Positions 1 to 10,619 of a DNA stretch of 64,000 nt are shown one piece after another. The position numbers and the translations under genes are program-made. Under the pieces are notes generated by a model, which had not been told where the DNA came from, searched no databases, and saw only the letters and a list, made by a program, of their open reading frames with translations. The stretch comes from Enterococcus rotai (GTDB lineage: Bacteria > Bacillota > Bacilli > Lactobacillales > Enterococcaceae). The stretch's first letter is position 1. Each line of letters begins with the position of its first letter. The stretch is taken from positions 1,873,100-1,937,099 of the forward strand of contig NZ_CP013655.1 of NCBI RefSeq assembly GCF_001465345.1, read 5' to 3'.

Positions 1-1
1 T

Positions 2-781
2 CAGCAAACATTAGGTATGACGATTGGGGCCTTATTCTTTTCGACGATCATCTTTTTCATTGTTCAACCTGCGATCACTATTCAAATGGTTGTAATTGGT
101 ATTTTATCTGGTTTATTCTGGAGTGTCGGGCAAAATCAGCAATTTCACGGAATGAAGTATTTAGGTGTATCGGTTGGGTTACCTGTTTCAACGGGGATGC
201 AGTTGATCGTGAATACGATTGCTGGAGCGCTCTTTTTTCATGAATGGAAAGGCAGTCGAGATTATATTTTAGGCTTTATTGCTCTTGGTTTATTAGTATT
301 AGGTGCCTATCTAACGGCTAGGCAAGATGATGATAGTGGTGTAAAAACATCGAATACGATGTTGGATTTTAATAAAGGCTTGCGGGCGTTGATTTTTTCA
401 ACGATCGGTTATGGCGCATATACGATTATTATCAATGCAGCCGGACTTGATCCGATGGGGATTATTTTACCTCAAAGTATCGGGATGTTGATTGGTGCTA
501 GCTTCTTTGCTTTTAAAAAGGTTAAGCTGGATCGGTATGTTTGGCGCAATATGAGCTGTGGTCTGTTGTGGGGCTTAGGAAATATTTGTATGTTACTGAC
601 GATGCGACAACTTGGTTTAGCAATCAGTTTCTCTTTATCTCAAATGGGGATCATTATCTCCACATTAGGCGGTATTTATATTTTAGGCGAAACCAAGTCT
701 AAAAAAGAAATGAGATATGTCGTAATTGGTTGCCTATTCGTCATTTTAGGTGGTATCCTTTTAGGGTATATGAAAGCGTAA
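2..781 (+). CDS. GRP-family sugar uptake transporter (partial, 5' end missing)
   Basis: Integral membrane protein of the GRP (glucose/ribose porter, GlcU/RbsU-like) family, expected to import a sugar by proton symport. The visible 259 residues are a run of hydrophobic helices separated by short basic loops. They include the family-like segment GQNQQFHGMKYLGVSVGLP in the first third and a repeat-like second half, consistent with the ten-helix duplicated fold. The frame is open to the left edge, so the start codon lies outside the window; the ATG at 17 is internal. The family is usually about 285 residues, so roughly 25 are missing. A hairpin overlapping the stop codon ends the transcript. The substrate cannot be told from sequence. 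Confidence 0.8.
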   Translation, partial: QQTLGMTIGALFFSTIIFFIVQPAITIQMVVIGILSGLFWSVGQNQQFHGMKYLGVSVGLPVSTGMQLIVNTIAGALFFHEWKGSRDYILGFIALGLLVLGAYLTARQDDDSGVKTSNTMLDFNKGLRALIFSTIGYGAYTIIINAAGLDPMGIILPQSIGMLIGASFFAFKKVKLDRYVWRNMSCGLLWGLGNICMLLTMRQLGLAISFSLSQMGIIISTLGGIYILGETKSKKEMRYVVIGCLFVILGGILLGYMKA

Positions 782-804
782 ATGTCATATTTACGCTTCT
801 TTTT
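773..804 (+). terminator. rho-independent terminator of the sugar transporter gene
   Basis: The inverted repeat AAGCGTAAAT / ATTTACGCTT has a five-base loop and is followed by a T run. Its left arm overlaps the last codons of the transporter gene. Confidence 0.8.
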
Positions 805-862
805 ATGAGGAAATTAGCAATTATTATGTTAGAAAATGGATTGATTTACTGGAGGAAAAGAA

Positions 863-2251
863 ATGTCGATGTTTCGGAAAAAAGAGCTGACAGCTGTTTC
901 AAGTGAGCCAAGTGCTATGAAAAAGGATTTAAAAACAATGGATTTGATCATGCTAGGAATCGGGGCAATTGTTGGGACTGGGATTTTTGTTGTAACAGGT
1001 GTTGCTGCGGAACAATATGCAGGTCCTGCGTTGTCACTTTCGTTTTTAGTTGCAGCAGGAGCCATTGTTTTAGCAGGGTTATGTTATGCCGAGTTTGCTT
1101 CAAGGATTCCGGCAATTGGTGGCCCTTATGCCTACATGTATGTCGTTTTTGGAGAATTAGTTGCTTGGATGACAGGCTGGCTAGTAATTTGTGAATTCTT
1201 CTTAGCGGTTTCATCTGTTGCTTCAGGATGGTCTGGTTATGTTCACGGATTTTTGAACAGTCTTGGTATTGATTTACCGAAAGCTTTGAGTGGAGCGTAT
1301 AACCCAGCTAAGGGTACGTATGTTGATTTGATCGCAGTATTGGTTTTATTTGCTGTTATGTTTTGGGTATCATTAGAAGCTAAAACTGCTTTACGTTTGA
1401 ATAATGTAATGGTATTTGTGAAGTTTGGGATTATTGCATTGTTCTTAATCGTTGGTATTTTCTATGTAAAACCTGATAATTGGCAACCCTTTATGCCTTT
1501 TGGTTTTTCTGGAGTCGTGAGTGGGGCGGCTGTGGTTTTCTTTGCCTTCTTAGGTTTTGATGCTGTAAGTATGACCGCAGAAGAAGTGAAAAATCCTCAA
1601 AAGGATATCCCAAAAGGAATTATTGGGTCGATTATTATTGCGACTGTTTTGTATGTGATCGTGACCTTGATATTAACTGGGATCGTTCCATTTGATGCAC
1701 TTGGCGTAAAAGATCCAGTAGCATTTGCGATGCGTTTTGTGCAGCGTGATGGCGTAGCGGGTGTCATTTCTGTTGGCGCAATTTTAACCCTTTTAACTGT
1801 GACGATTTCGATGATGTATAGCTTAGCTAGAATTATTTATGCGATCAGTAAAGATGGGTTACTACCCAAATTTATGAGCAAAATCGATGAAAAAAATCGG
1901 ACACCGAAAAATGCTACTTATGTTGCAGGTGTATGTACAATGATCTTTGCTGGATTAGTACCGATGGAGTTATTAGCGGAATTGACGAATATTGTGACAT
2001 TGATGTACTTGATCGTGATGGCAATCGGAATTATTCGCTTAAGAAAAGTCGCCGGTGATCCCAAACCAGGGGAATTTAAAATTCCGTTTGTTCCATTTGT
2101 TCCAATTTTGTTAGTGATCGTGAGTATTGGATTGATGTTACAGTTGCAAGCAGCGACGTGGAAAGCTTTTGCGATAGCATTAGTCTTAGGTTTTGTGATT
2201 TATTTTGGTTATGGTTATAAACATAGTAATGAAAATAAGGAGAATAATTAA
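863..2251 (+). CDS. APC-superfamily amino acid permease
   Basis: Secondary amino acid transporter of the APC superfamily, closest in look to the cationic amino acid transporter (YfnA-like) branch. At 462 residues it is the normal size. The first helix carries the substrate-binding signature GIGAIVGTGIF (residues 32-42), and about 12 hydrophobic segments follow, ending in a short charged tail. The start at 863 follows a GGAGG-type Shine-Dalgarno site at about 851. It is a single-gene transcript with its own terminator. The family is clear; the amino acid transported is not. Confidence 0.88.
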   Translation: MSMFRKKELTAVSSEPSAMKKDLKTMDLIMLGIGAIVGTGIFVVTGVAAEQYAGPALSLSFLVAAGAIVLAGLCYAEFASRIPAIGGPYAYMYVVFGELVAWMTGWLVICEFFLAVSSVASGWSGYVHGFLNSLGIDLPKALSGAYNPAKGTYVDLIAVLVLFAVMFWVSLEAKTALRLNNVMVFVKFGIIALFLIVGIFYVKPDNWQPFMPFGFSGVVSGAAVVFFAFLGFDAVSMTAEEVKNPQKDIPKGIIGSIIIATVLYVIVTLILTGIVPFDALGVKDPVAFAMRFVQRDGVAGVISVGAILTLLTVTISMMYSLARIIYAISKDGLLPKFMSKIDEKNRTPKNATYVAGVCTMIFAGLVPMELLAELTNIVTLMYLIVMAIGIIRLRKVAGDPKPGEFKIPFVPFVPILLVIVSIGLMLQLQAATWKAFAIALVLGFVIYFGYGYKHSNENKENN

Positions 2252-2257
2252 GAGTAG

Positions 2258-2290
2258 AAATCAGTGATCGTAGTGGTTACTGATTTTTTT
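2258..2290 (+). terminator. rho-independent terminator after the amino acid permease
   Basis: The inverted repeat AAATCAGT / ACTGATTT is followed directly by a run of seven T, just after the permease stop codon. Confidence 0.8.
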
Positions 2291-2382
2291 GAGTTCTTTT
2301 TCGAAAAAAAATGAATTTCACTGTAAATCGTGATTCGTTTAAAGTATAGTGAGAGTAAATAAAAAAAGGGAGGATTCAAAGA

Positions 2383-3747
2383 ATGTCTTACCGCATCGAA
2401 AAAGACTCTATGGGAGAAATTCAAGTACCAGAAACAGCATTTTGGGGTGCTCAAACCGAACGTAGTCGCCAAAATTTCAATATAGGGATCGAAAAAATGC
2501 CCATTGCGCTAATCAAGGCATTAGCTTTAGTCAAAAAGAATGCCGCTAAAGCAAATGAAGCAACGGGGAAATTGGAAACAGCGATCAGCAAGGCGATCCA
2601 AACAGCAGCTGATAGAATCATGAAAGGAGAGGTGAACGAACAGTTTCCATTATCTTTATGGCAAACAGGCAGTGGTACCCAAACGAATATGAATGTGAAT
2701 GAAGTGATTGCTCATTTAGCTGCAGAAAAGGGTGTAACGGTTCATCCCAATGACCATGTTAATATGTCGCAAAGTTCCAATGACGTTTTTCCAACTGCAA
2801 TCCATATAGCAGCAGTGCAAATGATTGAAGAGCAGCTGTTTCCTGTCATGAAGAAGATGATCCAGACTTTACATCAGCTTGAATCGGAAAATGAAAAAAT
2901 CGTAAAAATCGGCCGAACTCATTTACAAGATGCAACACCTGTAACTTTTGCACAAGAAATCAGTGGCTGGCGTTCAGGTCTGGAGCATAATGTTCAAATG
3001 TTGGAATTATCCTTACACGAGTTGAAACAATTGGCGATTGGTGGTACGGCAGTAGGAACGGGGCTGAATGCTTCGAAGGAATATGTCGAGGTATTTTTTA
3101 ACCAATTGAATGAAGAAACTAAGATTGGATTTTCAGAAGATGCAAATAAATTTCACGGATTAGCCTGCAAAGATGCAGCTGTTTTTACATCGGGTGCTTT
3201 AAAAGCCTTAGCGTCAAATGCGATGAAAATGGCAAATGATATTCGCTGGATGGCAAGTGGTCCTCGTAGTGGTTTAGGGGAAATCACGATTCCTGCTAAT
3301 GAACCTGGGAGCTCCATTATGCCTGGTAAAATCAACCCAACTCAATGTGAGGCGTTAACAATGATCGCTGTTCAAGTGATGGGCAATGACACGACCATTG
3401 GCATTAGCGCTTCACAAGGAAACTTTGAATTGAATGTTTATATGCCCGTAATCGCTTATAATTTACTTCAAAGTATTGAGTTATTGACTGATGGCTTGCG
3501 TTCATTTAATCAACATTGTTTAGTTGGAATCAAAGCGAATCAAGAAAAAATGAGTCAGTATGTCGAACAATCATTGATGCTGGTAACGGCGTTAAATCCT
3601 TATATTGGATATGATAATGGAGCAAAAATCGCTAAAAAAGCATTTGAAGAAAATACCACATTAAAGCAAGCAGCACTGGCTTTGGGATTAGTGACAGAAG
3701 CGGACTATGATGCTTGGGTCAAACCAGAGCAAATGCTAGGAAAATAA
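2383..3747 (+). CDS. fumC: class II fumarate hydratase
   Basis: Reversibly hydrates fumarate to (S)-malate in the cytoplasm as a homotetramer. The 454-residue protein carries the class II (fumarase/aspartase superfamily) signature [15 protein letters not shown] near residue 309, which holds the mobile catalytic-serine loop, and the substrate-binding stretch [13 protein letters not shown] near residue 103. A GGGAGG Shine-Dalgarno sits about 10 bases before the ATG. It is followed after 31 bases by a malic enzyme gene, so the two probably form an operon that turns fumarate into pyruvate plus CO2 with NADH formation. Confidence 0.95.
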   Translation: MSYRIEKDSMGEIQVPETAFWGAQTERSRQNFNIGIEKMPIALIKALALVKKNAAKANEATGKLETAISKAIQTAADRIMKGEVNEQFPLSLWQTGSGTQTNMNVNEVIAHLAAEKGVTVHPNDHVNMSQSSNDVFPTAIHIAAVQMIEEQLFPVMKKMIQTLHQLESENEKIVKIGRTHLQDATPVTFAQEISGWRSGLEHNVQMLELSLHELKQLAIGGTAVGTGLNASKEYVEVFFNQLNEETKIGFSEDANKFHGLACKDAAVFTSGALKALASNAMKMANDIRWMASGPRSGLGEITIPANEPGSSIMPGKINPTQCEALTMIAVQVMGNDTTIGISASQGNFELNVYMPVIAYNLLQSIELLTDGLRSFNQHCLVGIKANQEKMSQYVEQSLMLVTALNPYIGYDNGAKIAKKAFEENTTLKQAALALGLVTEADYDAWVKPEQMLGK

Positions 3748-3778
3748 ACAGTGGTTCATTTGGAAAGGACGAGAAAAA

Positions 3779-4957
3779 ATGACAGATATTTATGAAAAAG
3801 CCTTAAAAGCACATGCACAATGGCGCGGAAAAATCGATGTTCATTCAAAGGTTGAAGTAAAAACAAAAGAGGATCTATCATTGGCTTACACGCCAGGAGT
3901 TGCAGAACCGTGTAGAAAAATTCATGACAATCCAAATTCTGTTTATGATTATACTTGGAAAGGCAATACCGTGGCAGTCGTAACAGATGGCACAGCCGTA
4001 TTAGGATTAGGCGATATTGGTCCTAAAGCAGCGTTACCTGTTATGGAAGGAAAAGCGTTGCTATTTAAGGAATTTGCTGGGATCGATGCAATCCCCATTT
4101 GTTTAGACACAAAAGATCCAAAAGAGATCATCAGCATCATCAAAGCGATGGCCCCAACCTTTGGCGGAATCAACTTAGAAGATATTTCTGCGCCACGTTG
4201 TGTTGAGATCGAGCGTACCTTAATTGAAGAATTGGATATCCCAGTGTTTCATGATGATCAGCATGGCACCGCAATCGTTACAATAGCAGCATTGATCAAT
4301 GCGTTAAAAATCGTAAATAAAAAAGTAGATGAGATCAACGTAGTTGTGTCAGGAACTGGAGCTGCCGGCAGTGCCATTATAAAAATGCTCCATCATTTTG
4401 GTGTAAAGAATATCATTGCCTTTAATATCGATGGTGCATTATCGAAAACAATGAAAAGACCAATGGATTTTCTAGAAAAAGAAATCGTAGAAATTACGAA
4501 CGGGGAAAATTTCCAAGGAACTTTAGGAGAAGCAATGGTAGGGGCAGATGTATTTATCGGAGTATCTGCACCTAAACTAGTAACTAAAGAAATGGTGGCA
4601 TCCATGAATACTGGTGCAATCGTATTTCCAATGGCGAATCCAGAATCCGAAATTGATTACCAAGATGCAATCGATGCAGGCGCAGCAGTTGTTGGAACAG
4701 GGCGTTCTGATCATCCTAATCAAATCAATAATGTCTTAGCTTTTCCAGGGTTGTTCAAAGGCGCATTTGTCGCAGGTGCAACGAAAATTACGGAAAATAT
4801 GAAATTAGCTGCTGCAAAAGCTATCGCAGAAATCATCCCGGAATCAGAGTTGACGAGTGAATATATTATTCCCTCACCATTTAATCAAGACTTGGTTGAC
4901 GTCATCATTCGAGAAGTGGCTGAAACAGCTGTTCAAGACGGTTTTGTTCGAGCATAA
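3779..4957 (+). CDS. NAD-type malic enzyme (oxaloacetate-decarboxylating malate dehydrogenase)
   Basis: Oxidatively decarboxylates malate to pyruvate and CO2. The 392-residue length fits the short bacterial malic enzymes with no phosphotransacetylase-like extension. The N-terminal catalytic domain includes the YTPGVAEPC motif near residue 38 and GLGDIGPKAALPVMEGK around residues 78-94. A Rossmann nucleotide-binding motif VVSGTGAAGSA lies near residue 190. It is downstream of fumC with 31 bases between and shares its transcript up to a strong terminator. No malate transporter or two-component malate sensor is adjacent, so this locus is probably fed by fumarate rather than imported malate (inference). 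Confidence 0.92.
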   Translation: MTDIYEKALKAHAQWRGKIDVHSKVEVKTKEDLSLAYTPGVAEPCRKIHDNPNSVYDYTWKGNTVAVVTDGTAVLGLGDIGPKAALPVMEGKALLFKEFAGIDAIPICLDTKDPKEIISIIKAMAPTFGGINLEDISAPRCVEIERTLIEELDIPVFHDDQHGTAIVTIAALINALKIVNKKVDEINVVVSGTGAAGSAIIKMLHHFGVKNIIAFNIDGALSKTMKRPMDFLEKEIVEITNGENFQGTLGEAMVGADVFIGVSAPKLVTKEMVASMNTGAIVFPMANPESEIDYQDAIDAGAAVVGTGRSDHPNQINNVLAFPGLFKGAFVAGATKITENMKLAAAKAIAEIIPESELTSEYIIPSPFNQDLVDVIIREVAETAVQDGFVRA

Positions 4958-4973
4958 GTACAAAAGAAACGCA

Positions 4974-5017
4974 AAGCTTCTGCTAGAGTTTCAACAATAA
5001 GCTAGCAGAAGCTTTTT
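4974..5017 (+). terminator. rho-independent terminator of the fumC-malic enzyme operon
   Basis: The long stem AAGCTTCTGCTAG / CTAGCAGAAGCTT has a loop of about 15 bases and is followed by a T run. Confidence 0.85.
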
Positions 5018-5045
5018 TATCTAGATAAAATACAAGGATTTCTAG

Positions 5046-7127
<2,082 letters not shown>

Positions 7128-7156
7128 TTGACGTGCAAAAATCATTAAACCAAAAA

Positions 7157-7210
7157 GAACCAGAGTGTTTGTCTAATAAAAAAATTAGACAGACGTTCTG
7201 GTTTTTTTTT
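7157..7210 (+). terminator. rho-independent terminator after metG
   Basis: A long inverted repeat starting AGAACCAGA and returning as TCTGGTTT, with an inner arm TGTCTAAT / ATTAGACA, is followed by a run of nine or more T. Confidence 0.85.
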
Positions 7211-7323
7211 ATAAATCGAATATTTTGGAAAATATCGCTAAAATTTATATCAAAAGGATATATTTTATTGTATCATTATGATAGAACCAAAAAAATTGAG
7301 TTACTAAACAAGGAGAATGTTTG

Positions 7324-8556
7324 ATGAAGATGAAGAAGTACATGTTGGGGATTATAACAGGAGTTGCGATCTTTTTATTAGCAGCCTGTGGATCGGATCC
7401 AAGAAAAGAATTTACTAATGCGTTTCTTAATTCTAAGGGAGACGAGTATAACGCAGCTAGTTTTGAAATGAAGATCAAAGATTTAGAGTATGATGGTGAT
7501 GAAGGCGGCGCATATGTCAAAATGTTCGCTAGCCAATTAAAAGATATGAGTATCGACGGAAAATATGCGATCGATGACAAAACAGAAGCAATGGAAATGG
7601 AAATCACAGCGAATCTATTTGGCGAAAAATTACCATTCCAATTTGTTGGAGAGAAAGACAAGTATTTCATGTCGACAAGTTTTGTTTCAGGAATGCTGGA
7701 TATAGCCAATTCATTTAATTACCCAATAGAACTAAGTAAAAGCGATTTGAATAAATTAAAAGGAAAATACATTGATATTGCTGAAGCAGGCGATACATTG
7801 ACTTCCGGTGAATTAGATAAAAAAGCCAATCCATTGAAGAACAAAACCTTTACAAACGCTGAGGATTCTAAAATGGGTCGCGAAATGAAGAAGCTGATCG
7901 AAAGCTTTGATAAGAAAACATTTACACAAGACAAAGATGTTGTCACACACACGTTTACCAAAAAAGAAATCATTAAAATGCTAGAAAAAATCGATGAAGT
8001 TGCCAAAGAAGATAAAGACTACAAAAAATCTGGCGATGCGAAAGAAATGAAAGACGCGATCAAATCTTTAAAAAATGATCTAGATAAAATGGATATTAAG
8101 ATCAGCATCAATCAAAAAACAAAAGCACTTGATATGGAAATGGCATTAGCTGCAACAGATGAAGACGATGCTAAAATGAGCATTGTGATGACAATGGCTG
8201 TTACACCACAAAAAAATAGTGGAAAGATCAAAATGCCAAGTAAAAAAGAGATTATCAGTCAAGATGAATTAGAAGCTATTTTGTCTAATATTACTGGAGC
8301 AGCAACAGATAATTCTGATCTAGATTTAGAAGATGACTCAATTGATTATAGTGATTTAAAAGATGATCCTGAAATTCAAAAATTGATGTATGAGCAATTA
8401 GATGCAATGATCAAACAAATCGAAGCTAACCCAAGTGCCGTAACAGAAGAAAATGCGAAAGAAGCACGTGAAGGCGCTAAAGAGATTTTCAATGAAGAGC
8501 AAATGAAAAAATTAAACGACGCCTTGGATAAAGCATTAAAAGGTGGAGCGATTTAA
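7324..8556 (+). CDS. secreted lipoprotein of unknown function
   Basis: The 410-residue precursor starts with a basic, hydrophobic signal peptide ending in the lipobox LAAC, which makes Cys22 the predicted lipidated residue. The mature part is very rich in Lys, Asp and Glu and has alternating beta-like and helical segments, including an acidic patch around DLDLEDDSIDYSDLKDD and a helical C-terminus. I recognise no catalytic motif. A substrate-binding, chaperone or envelope-stress role is possible, but nothing in the sequence decides. The ATG at 7324 is favoured over the TTG at 7321 because AAGGAGAA sits 8 bases before it. It is monocistronic, flanked by terminators. Confidence 0.85.
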   Translation: MKMKKYMLGIITGVAIFLLAACGSDPRKEFTNAFLNSKGDEYNAASFEMKIKDLEYDGDEGGAYVKMFASQLKDMSIDGKYAIDDKTEAMEMEITANLFGEKLPFQFVGEKDKYFMSTSFVSGMLDIANSFNYPIELSKSDLNKLKGKYIDIAEAGDTLTSGELDKKANPLKNKTFTNAEDSKMGREMKKLIESFDKKTFTQDKDVVTHTFTKKEIIKMLEKIDEVAKEDKDYKKSGDAKEMKDAIKSLKNDLDKMDIKISINQKTKALDMEMALAATDEDDAKMSIVMTMAVTPQKNSGKIKMPSKKEIISQDELEAILSNITGAATDNSDLDLEDDSIDYSDLKDDPEIQKLMYEQLDAMIKQIEANPSAVTEENAKEAREGAKEIFNEEQMKKLNDALDKALKGGAI

Positions 8557-8571
8557 AAAAAGAATAAAAAC

Positions 8572-8622
8572 GATGTTTTCTGCAGTTAAGTCCAGACTGG
8601 CTAGCGCAGAGAGCATCTTTTT
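8572..8622 (+). terminator. rho-independent terminator of the lipoprotein gene
   Basis: The arms GATGTTTTCTGC and GCAGAGAGCATC pair over 12 positions if G-T pairs are allowed, and a run of seven T follows. Confidence 0.7.
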
Positions 8623-8691
8623 TTGTATATTCAGATGCAATTGATTGGACTATAATAGGTAGTAAGAATCTATCGGGTAAAGGAGAAAAAC

Positions 8692-9051
8692 ATGTGTGTA
8701 TTTTGTGGCGTAACAGATTTTGTTATAGAAAATGATTTAGCTGGTGCTTTTTATGATCGATTTCCTGTTAGTAAAGGACATTTATTAATCATACCGAAAA
8801 AACATAAAATGGACTATTTCGATTTATCTATAGCGGAAAAGGGTGCAATTGACGAATTACTCAAAGTTGCTAAAAAAATAGTAGAAGAGAGCTATCGACC
8901 AGATGGATTCAACATTGGGACAAATTGTGGCATCAATGCAGGTCAAAGTATTATGCACTGCCATATACATTTGATTCCTAGATATATTGGTGACATGACA
9001 AACCCAAAAGGTGGAGTAAGAGGCGTGATCCCATCAAAACAACAGTATTAA
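8692..9051 (+). CDS. HIT-family nucleotide hydrolase/transferase
   Basis: Small cytoplasmic histidine-triad protein, 119 residues. The catalytic triad motif HCHIHLIPR (His at 89, 91, 93) is intact. The N-terminal CxxC (CVFC, residues 2-5), often a metal site in bacterial HIT proteins, has no second half. The family hydrolyses dinucleoside polyphosphates or AMP-lysine-type conjugates; the exact substrate is unknown. It has its own TATAAT -10 near 8651 and is followed 18 bases later by an acetyltransferase gene, so the two are probably cotranscribed. Confidence 0.9.
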   Translation: MCVFCGVTDFVIENDLAGAFYDRFPVSKGHLLIIPKKHKMDYFDLSIAEKGAIDELLKVAKKIVEESYRPDGFNIGTNCGINAGQSIMHCHIHLIPRYIGDMTNPKGGVRGVIPSKQQY

Positions 9052-9069
9052 AAATGGAGGGAATGTGGA

Positions 9070-9594
9070 ATGATTCTAAGAGAATTGACTTCAACAGATG
9101 AACAAAAGTATTTGGCATTTGTCAAAGAATGGACAGAAGCAGGAGCATCTAAAATAACTCCATCATCTGTTTATTTAAATGGTCTAACCTTTCAAGAATG
9201 GCTAGTGAAACTTGAACAAGATAAACATAGTGAACAGAACGATTTTGTTCCAGCAGAGACACTCTTTCTGGAAGTAGAAAACAAATTAGTTGGAGCTGTT
9301 CAATTAAGATACAAGTTGACCGAGGGACTAGTACAGATTGGCGGCAATATTGGTTTTGGTGTCGTGCCTTCTGAACGGGGAAAAGGGTATGCCAATGTGC
9401 TACTTGCTCAATCGCTAGAAATTTTTCAAAAGCGTGGATTTTCTAAAGTAATGCTTACCTGTGACAAAATAAATAAGGGTTCGAAAAAGACAATCCAAAA
9501 AAATGGAGGGATATTGTCCGCCGAATATTTGGTTGAAGGAACTATAGTTCAGAGATTTTCGATTGAACTAGCAGCGACAAAAAATAGCGAGTAA
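9070..9594 (+). CDS. GNAT-family N-acetyltransferase
   Basis: The 174-residue acyl-CoA transferase has the GNAT acetyl-CoA loop in the form PSERGKGYAN around residue 99 and the C-terminal NKGSKKTIQKNGG segment typical of RimJ/L-like members. It probably acetylates a small molecule or a protein N-terminus; the substrate is not identifiable. It lies directly behind the HIT gene with a GGAGG site before its ATG, so it is likely the second gene of that operon. Confidence 0.85.
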   Translation: MILRELTSTDEQKYLAFVKEWTEAGASKITPSSVYLNGLTFQEWLVKLEQDKHSEQNDFVPAETLFLEVENKLVGAVQLRYKLTEGLVQIGGNIGFGVVPSERGKGYANVLLAQSLEIFQKRGFSKVMLTCDKINKGSKKTIQKNGGILSAEYLVEGTIVQRFSIELAATKNSE

Positions 9595-9595
9595 A

Positions 9596-9660
9596 GGGGT
9601 GAAACAGAAGAAATGCCTGATTAGTTAGAGGAATTAACTGCTTCTGTTTCCACCCCATTT
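9596..9660 (+). terminator. long inverted repeat after the acetyltransferase gene, probable terminator
   Basis: The outer arms are GGGGTGAAACAGAAG and CTTCTGTTTCCACCCC, with an inner pairing AGTTA / TTAACT. The following T run is short (ATTTTTA), so termination may be weak. It abuts the decayed gene remnant on the other strand. Confidence 0.55.
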
Positions 9661-9780
9661 TTAGAGGAGCGGAACGAATTTGGCGAAAATATCGGTTCTT
9701 ACCCCCACACCTAATAAAATGTTTCCTGCGGCGATTTGTTGACGAAAGTCGGCTAAAATTTCTGTTCTTGTTTTTTTCAG
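9661..9780 (-). pseudogene. remnant of a phosphoenolpyruvate-hydrolase-like TIM-barrel gene (N-terminal fragment)
   Basis: On the minus strand a perfect AGGAGGA (9789-9795) sits 8 bases before a CTG at 9780, and an open frame of 39 codons runs to a stop at 9661. The translation contains RTEILADFRQQIAAG followed by NILLGVGVRT. To my eye this matches the start of the PEP-hydrolase-like family (Pfam PF09370), which normally begins with an EILAKLR..I..GKPIIG..AGTG pattern and is about 270 residues long. Only the first helix and strand survive, the start codon is CTG, and the rest is gone. The match is from memory of the family, not a search. Confidence 0.45.
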
Positions 9781-9869
9781 GAGTTCGTTCCTCCTAATAG
9801 AAGGTTTATTCTAAGAAAGATATGGAGTATTGTCATTTGAAATAGGATTTATGTCATATGAGTGTGGAT

Positions 9870-9912
9870 AAAAAAACTCCGCTCATAATGTTGAAGGAAA
9901 ACATGAGCAGAG
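9870..9912 (-). terminator. rho-independent terminator of the minus-strand membrane protein gene
   Basis: Read on the minus strand, CTCTGCTCAT pairs with ATGAGCGGAG and is followed by a run of seven T. Confidence 0.8.
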
Positions 9913-9919
9913 AAAAGTA

Positions 9920-10510
9920 TTAAAATTTTAATTTTTTAGTTGATTTAAGTCTATGGAAACGAGTCGGTAACAACATAATCATTATGGCATAAGGAACACT
10001 AATGATCGACCAAGTCAGGCTTCGGCTCAAGCTGTTATTTTTGTATAGCCAATGAAGTAAAAAATGTAACCCTAAGACACTAACGGCAACAAACACCAAA
10101 ACAGCATAGGTCGGCTCATTCTTTATGACAGCTCTAAGAATACTGCCAATTAGAGGAACCAAATAGAAATAGGCACTAGTTAAGGAAATCCGCCAACTTT
10201 TTGCGACTGTTCCAAGATTTATCAAGAAAAATACAATTGACAATAAGAGTCCAAGCGGTGGGAAAAAGGCGATCAAAGCGGAATAGATAGCGCCCCATAA
10301 AAGCATTAGAGGACCTTTGACAATTGCCGCTATCACAACGAAAAGTGCGATCAGAAGAAGCTGTTGCGTCATTGTTCCATAAGCTAATAAACCAAATAGA
10401 ATCAGTAATACCCAGTGCCAAATCGTATTAACTTGAGGTTTTCGCTCAATCGTTACGTTCTTTCGAATCGTTGTTTTGAGAAAGTCAGATTCTTCGAATA
10501 AATTTTTCAA
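9920..10510 (-). CDS. hypothetical multi-pass membrane protein
   Basis: The 196-residue protein has a charged N-terminal 25 residues followed by about five to six hydrophobic segments and a short basic C-terminal tail (RFHRLKSTKKLKF). No transport or enzymatic motif is recognisable. The start is a TTG at 10510, supported by AGGAGGG ending 7 bases upstream; no in-frame ATG has such a site. It is flanked by a terminator on its 3' side and lies downstream of the helD locus on the same strand with a gap of about 110 bases. Confidence 0.7.
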   Translation of the reverse strand: MKNLFEESDFLKTTIRKNVTIERKPQVNTIWHWVLLILFGLLAYGTMTQQLLLIALFVVIAAIVKGPLMLLWGAIYSALIAFFPPLGLLLSIVFFLINLGTVAKSWRISLTSAYFYLVPLIGSILRAVIKNEPTYAVLVFVAVSVLGLHFLLHWLYKNNSLSRSLTWSIISVPYAIMIMLLPTRFHRLKSTKKLKF

Positions 10511-10619
10511 ACAGCATTCCCTCCTATCAAATTAAAAATCAGACAGGAATTAAGTTTACTGCTGAAAAAGGATAAAAGCATCGGACTAAAGTCTGTTTTT
10601 TTTGAATGATCTTTAATAG

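Noticed and set aside
7133..7324. Open frame of 63 codons between metG and the lipoprotein gene
   Set aside because: It runs through the metG terminator hairpin and has no ribosome binding site; it is the terminator and spacer read as protein.
9596..9660. Insertion sequence terminal repeat
   Set aside because: The inverted arms enclose only a short loop and there is no transposase; it looks like a terminator hairpin.
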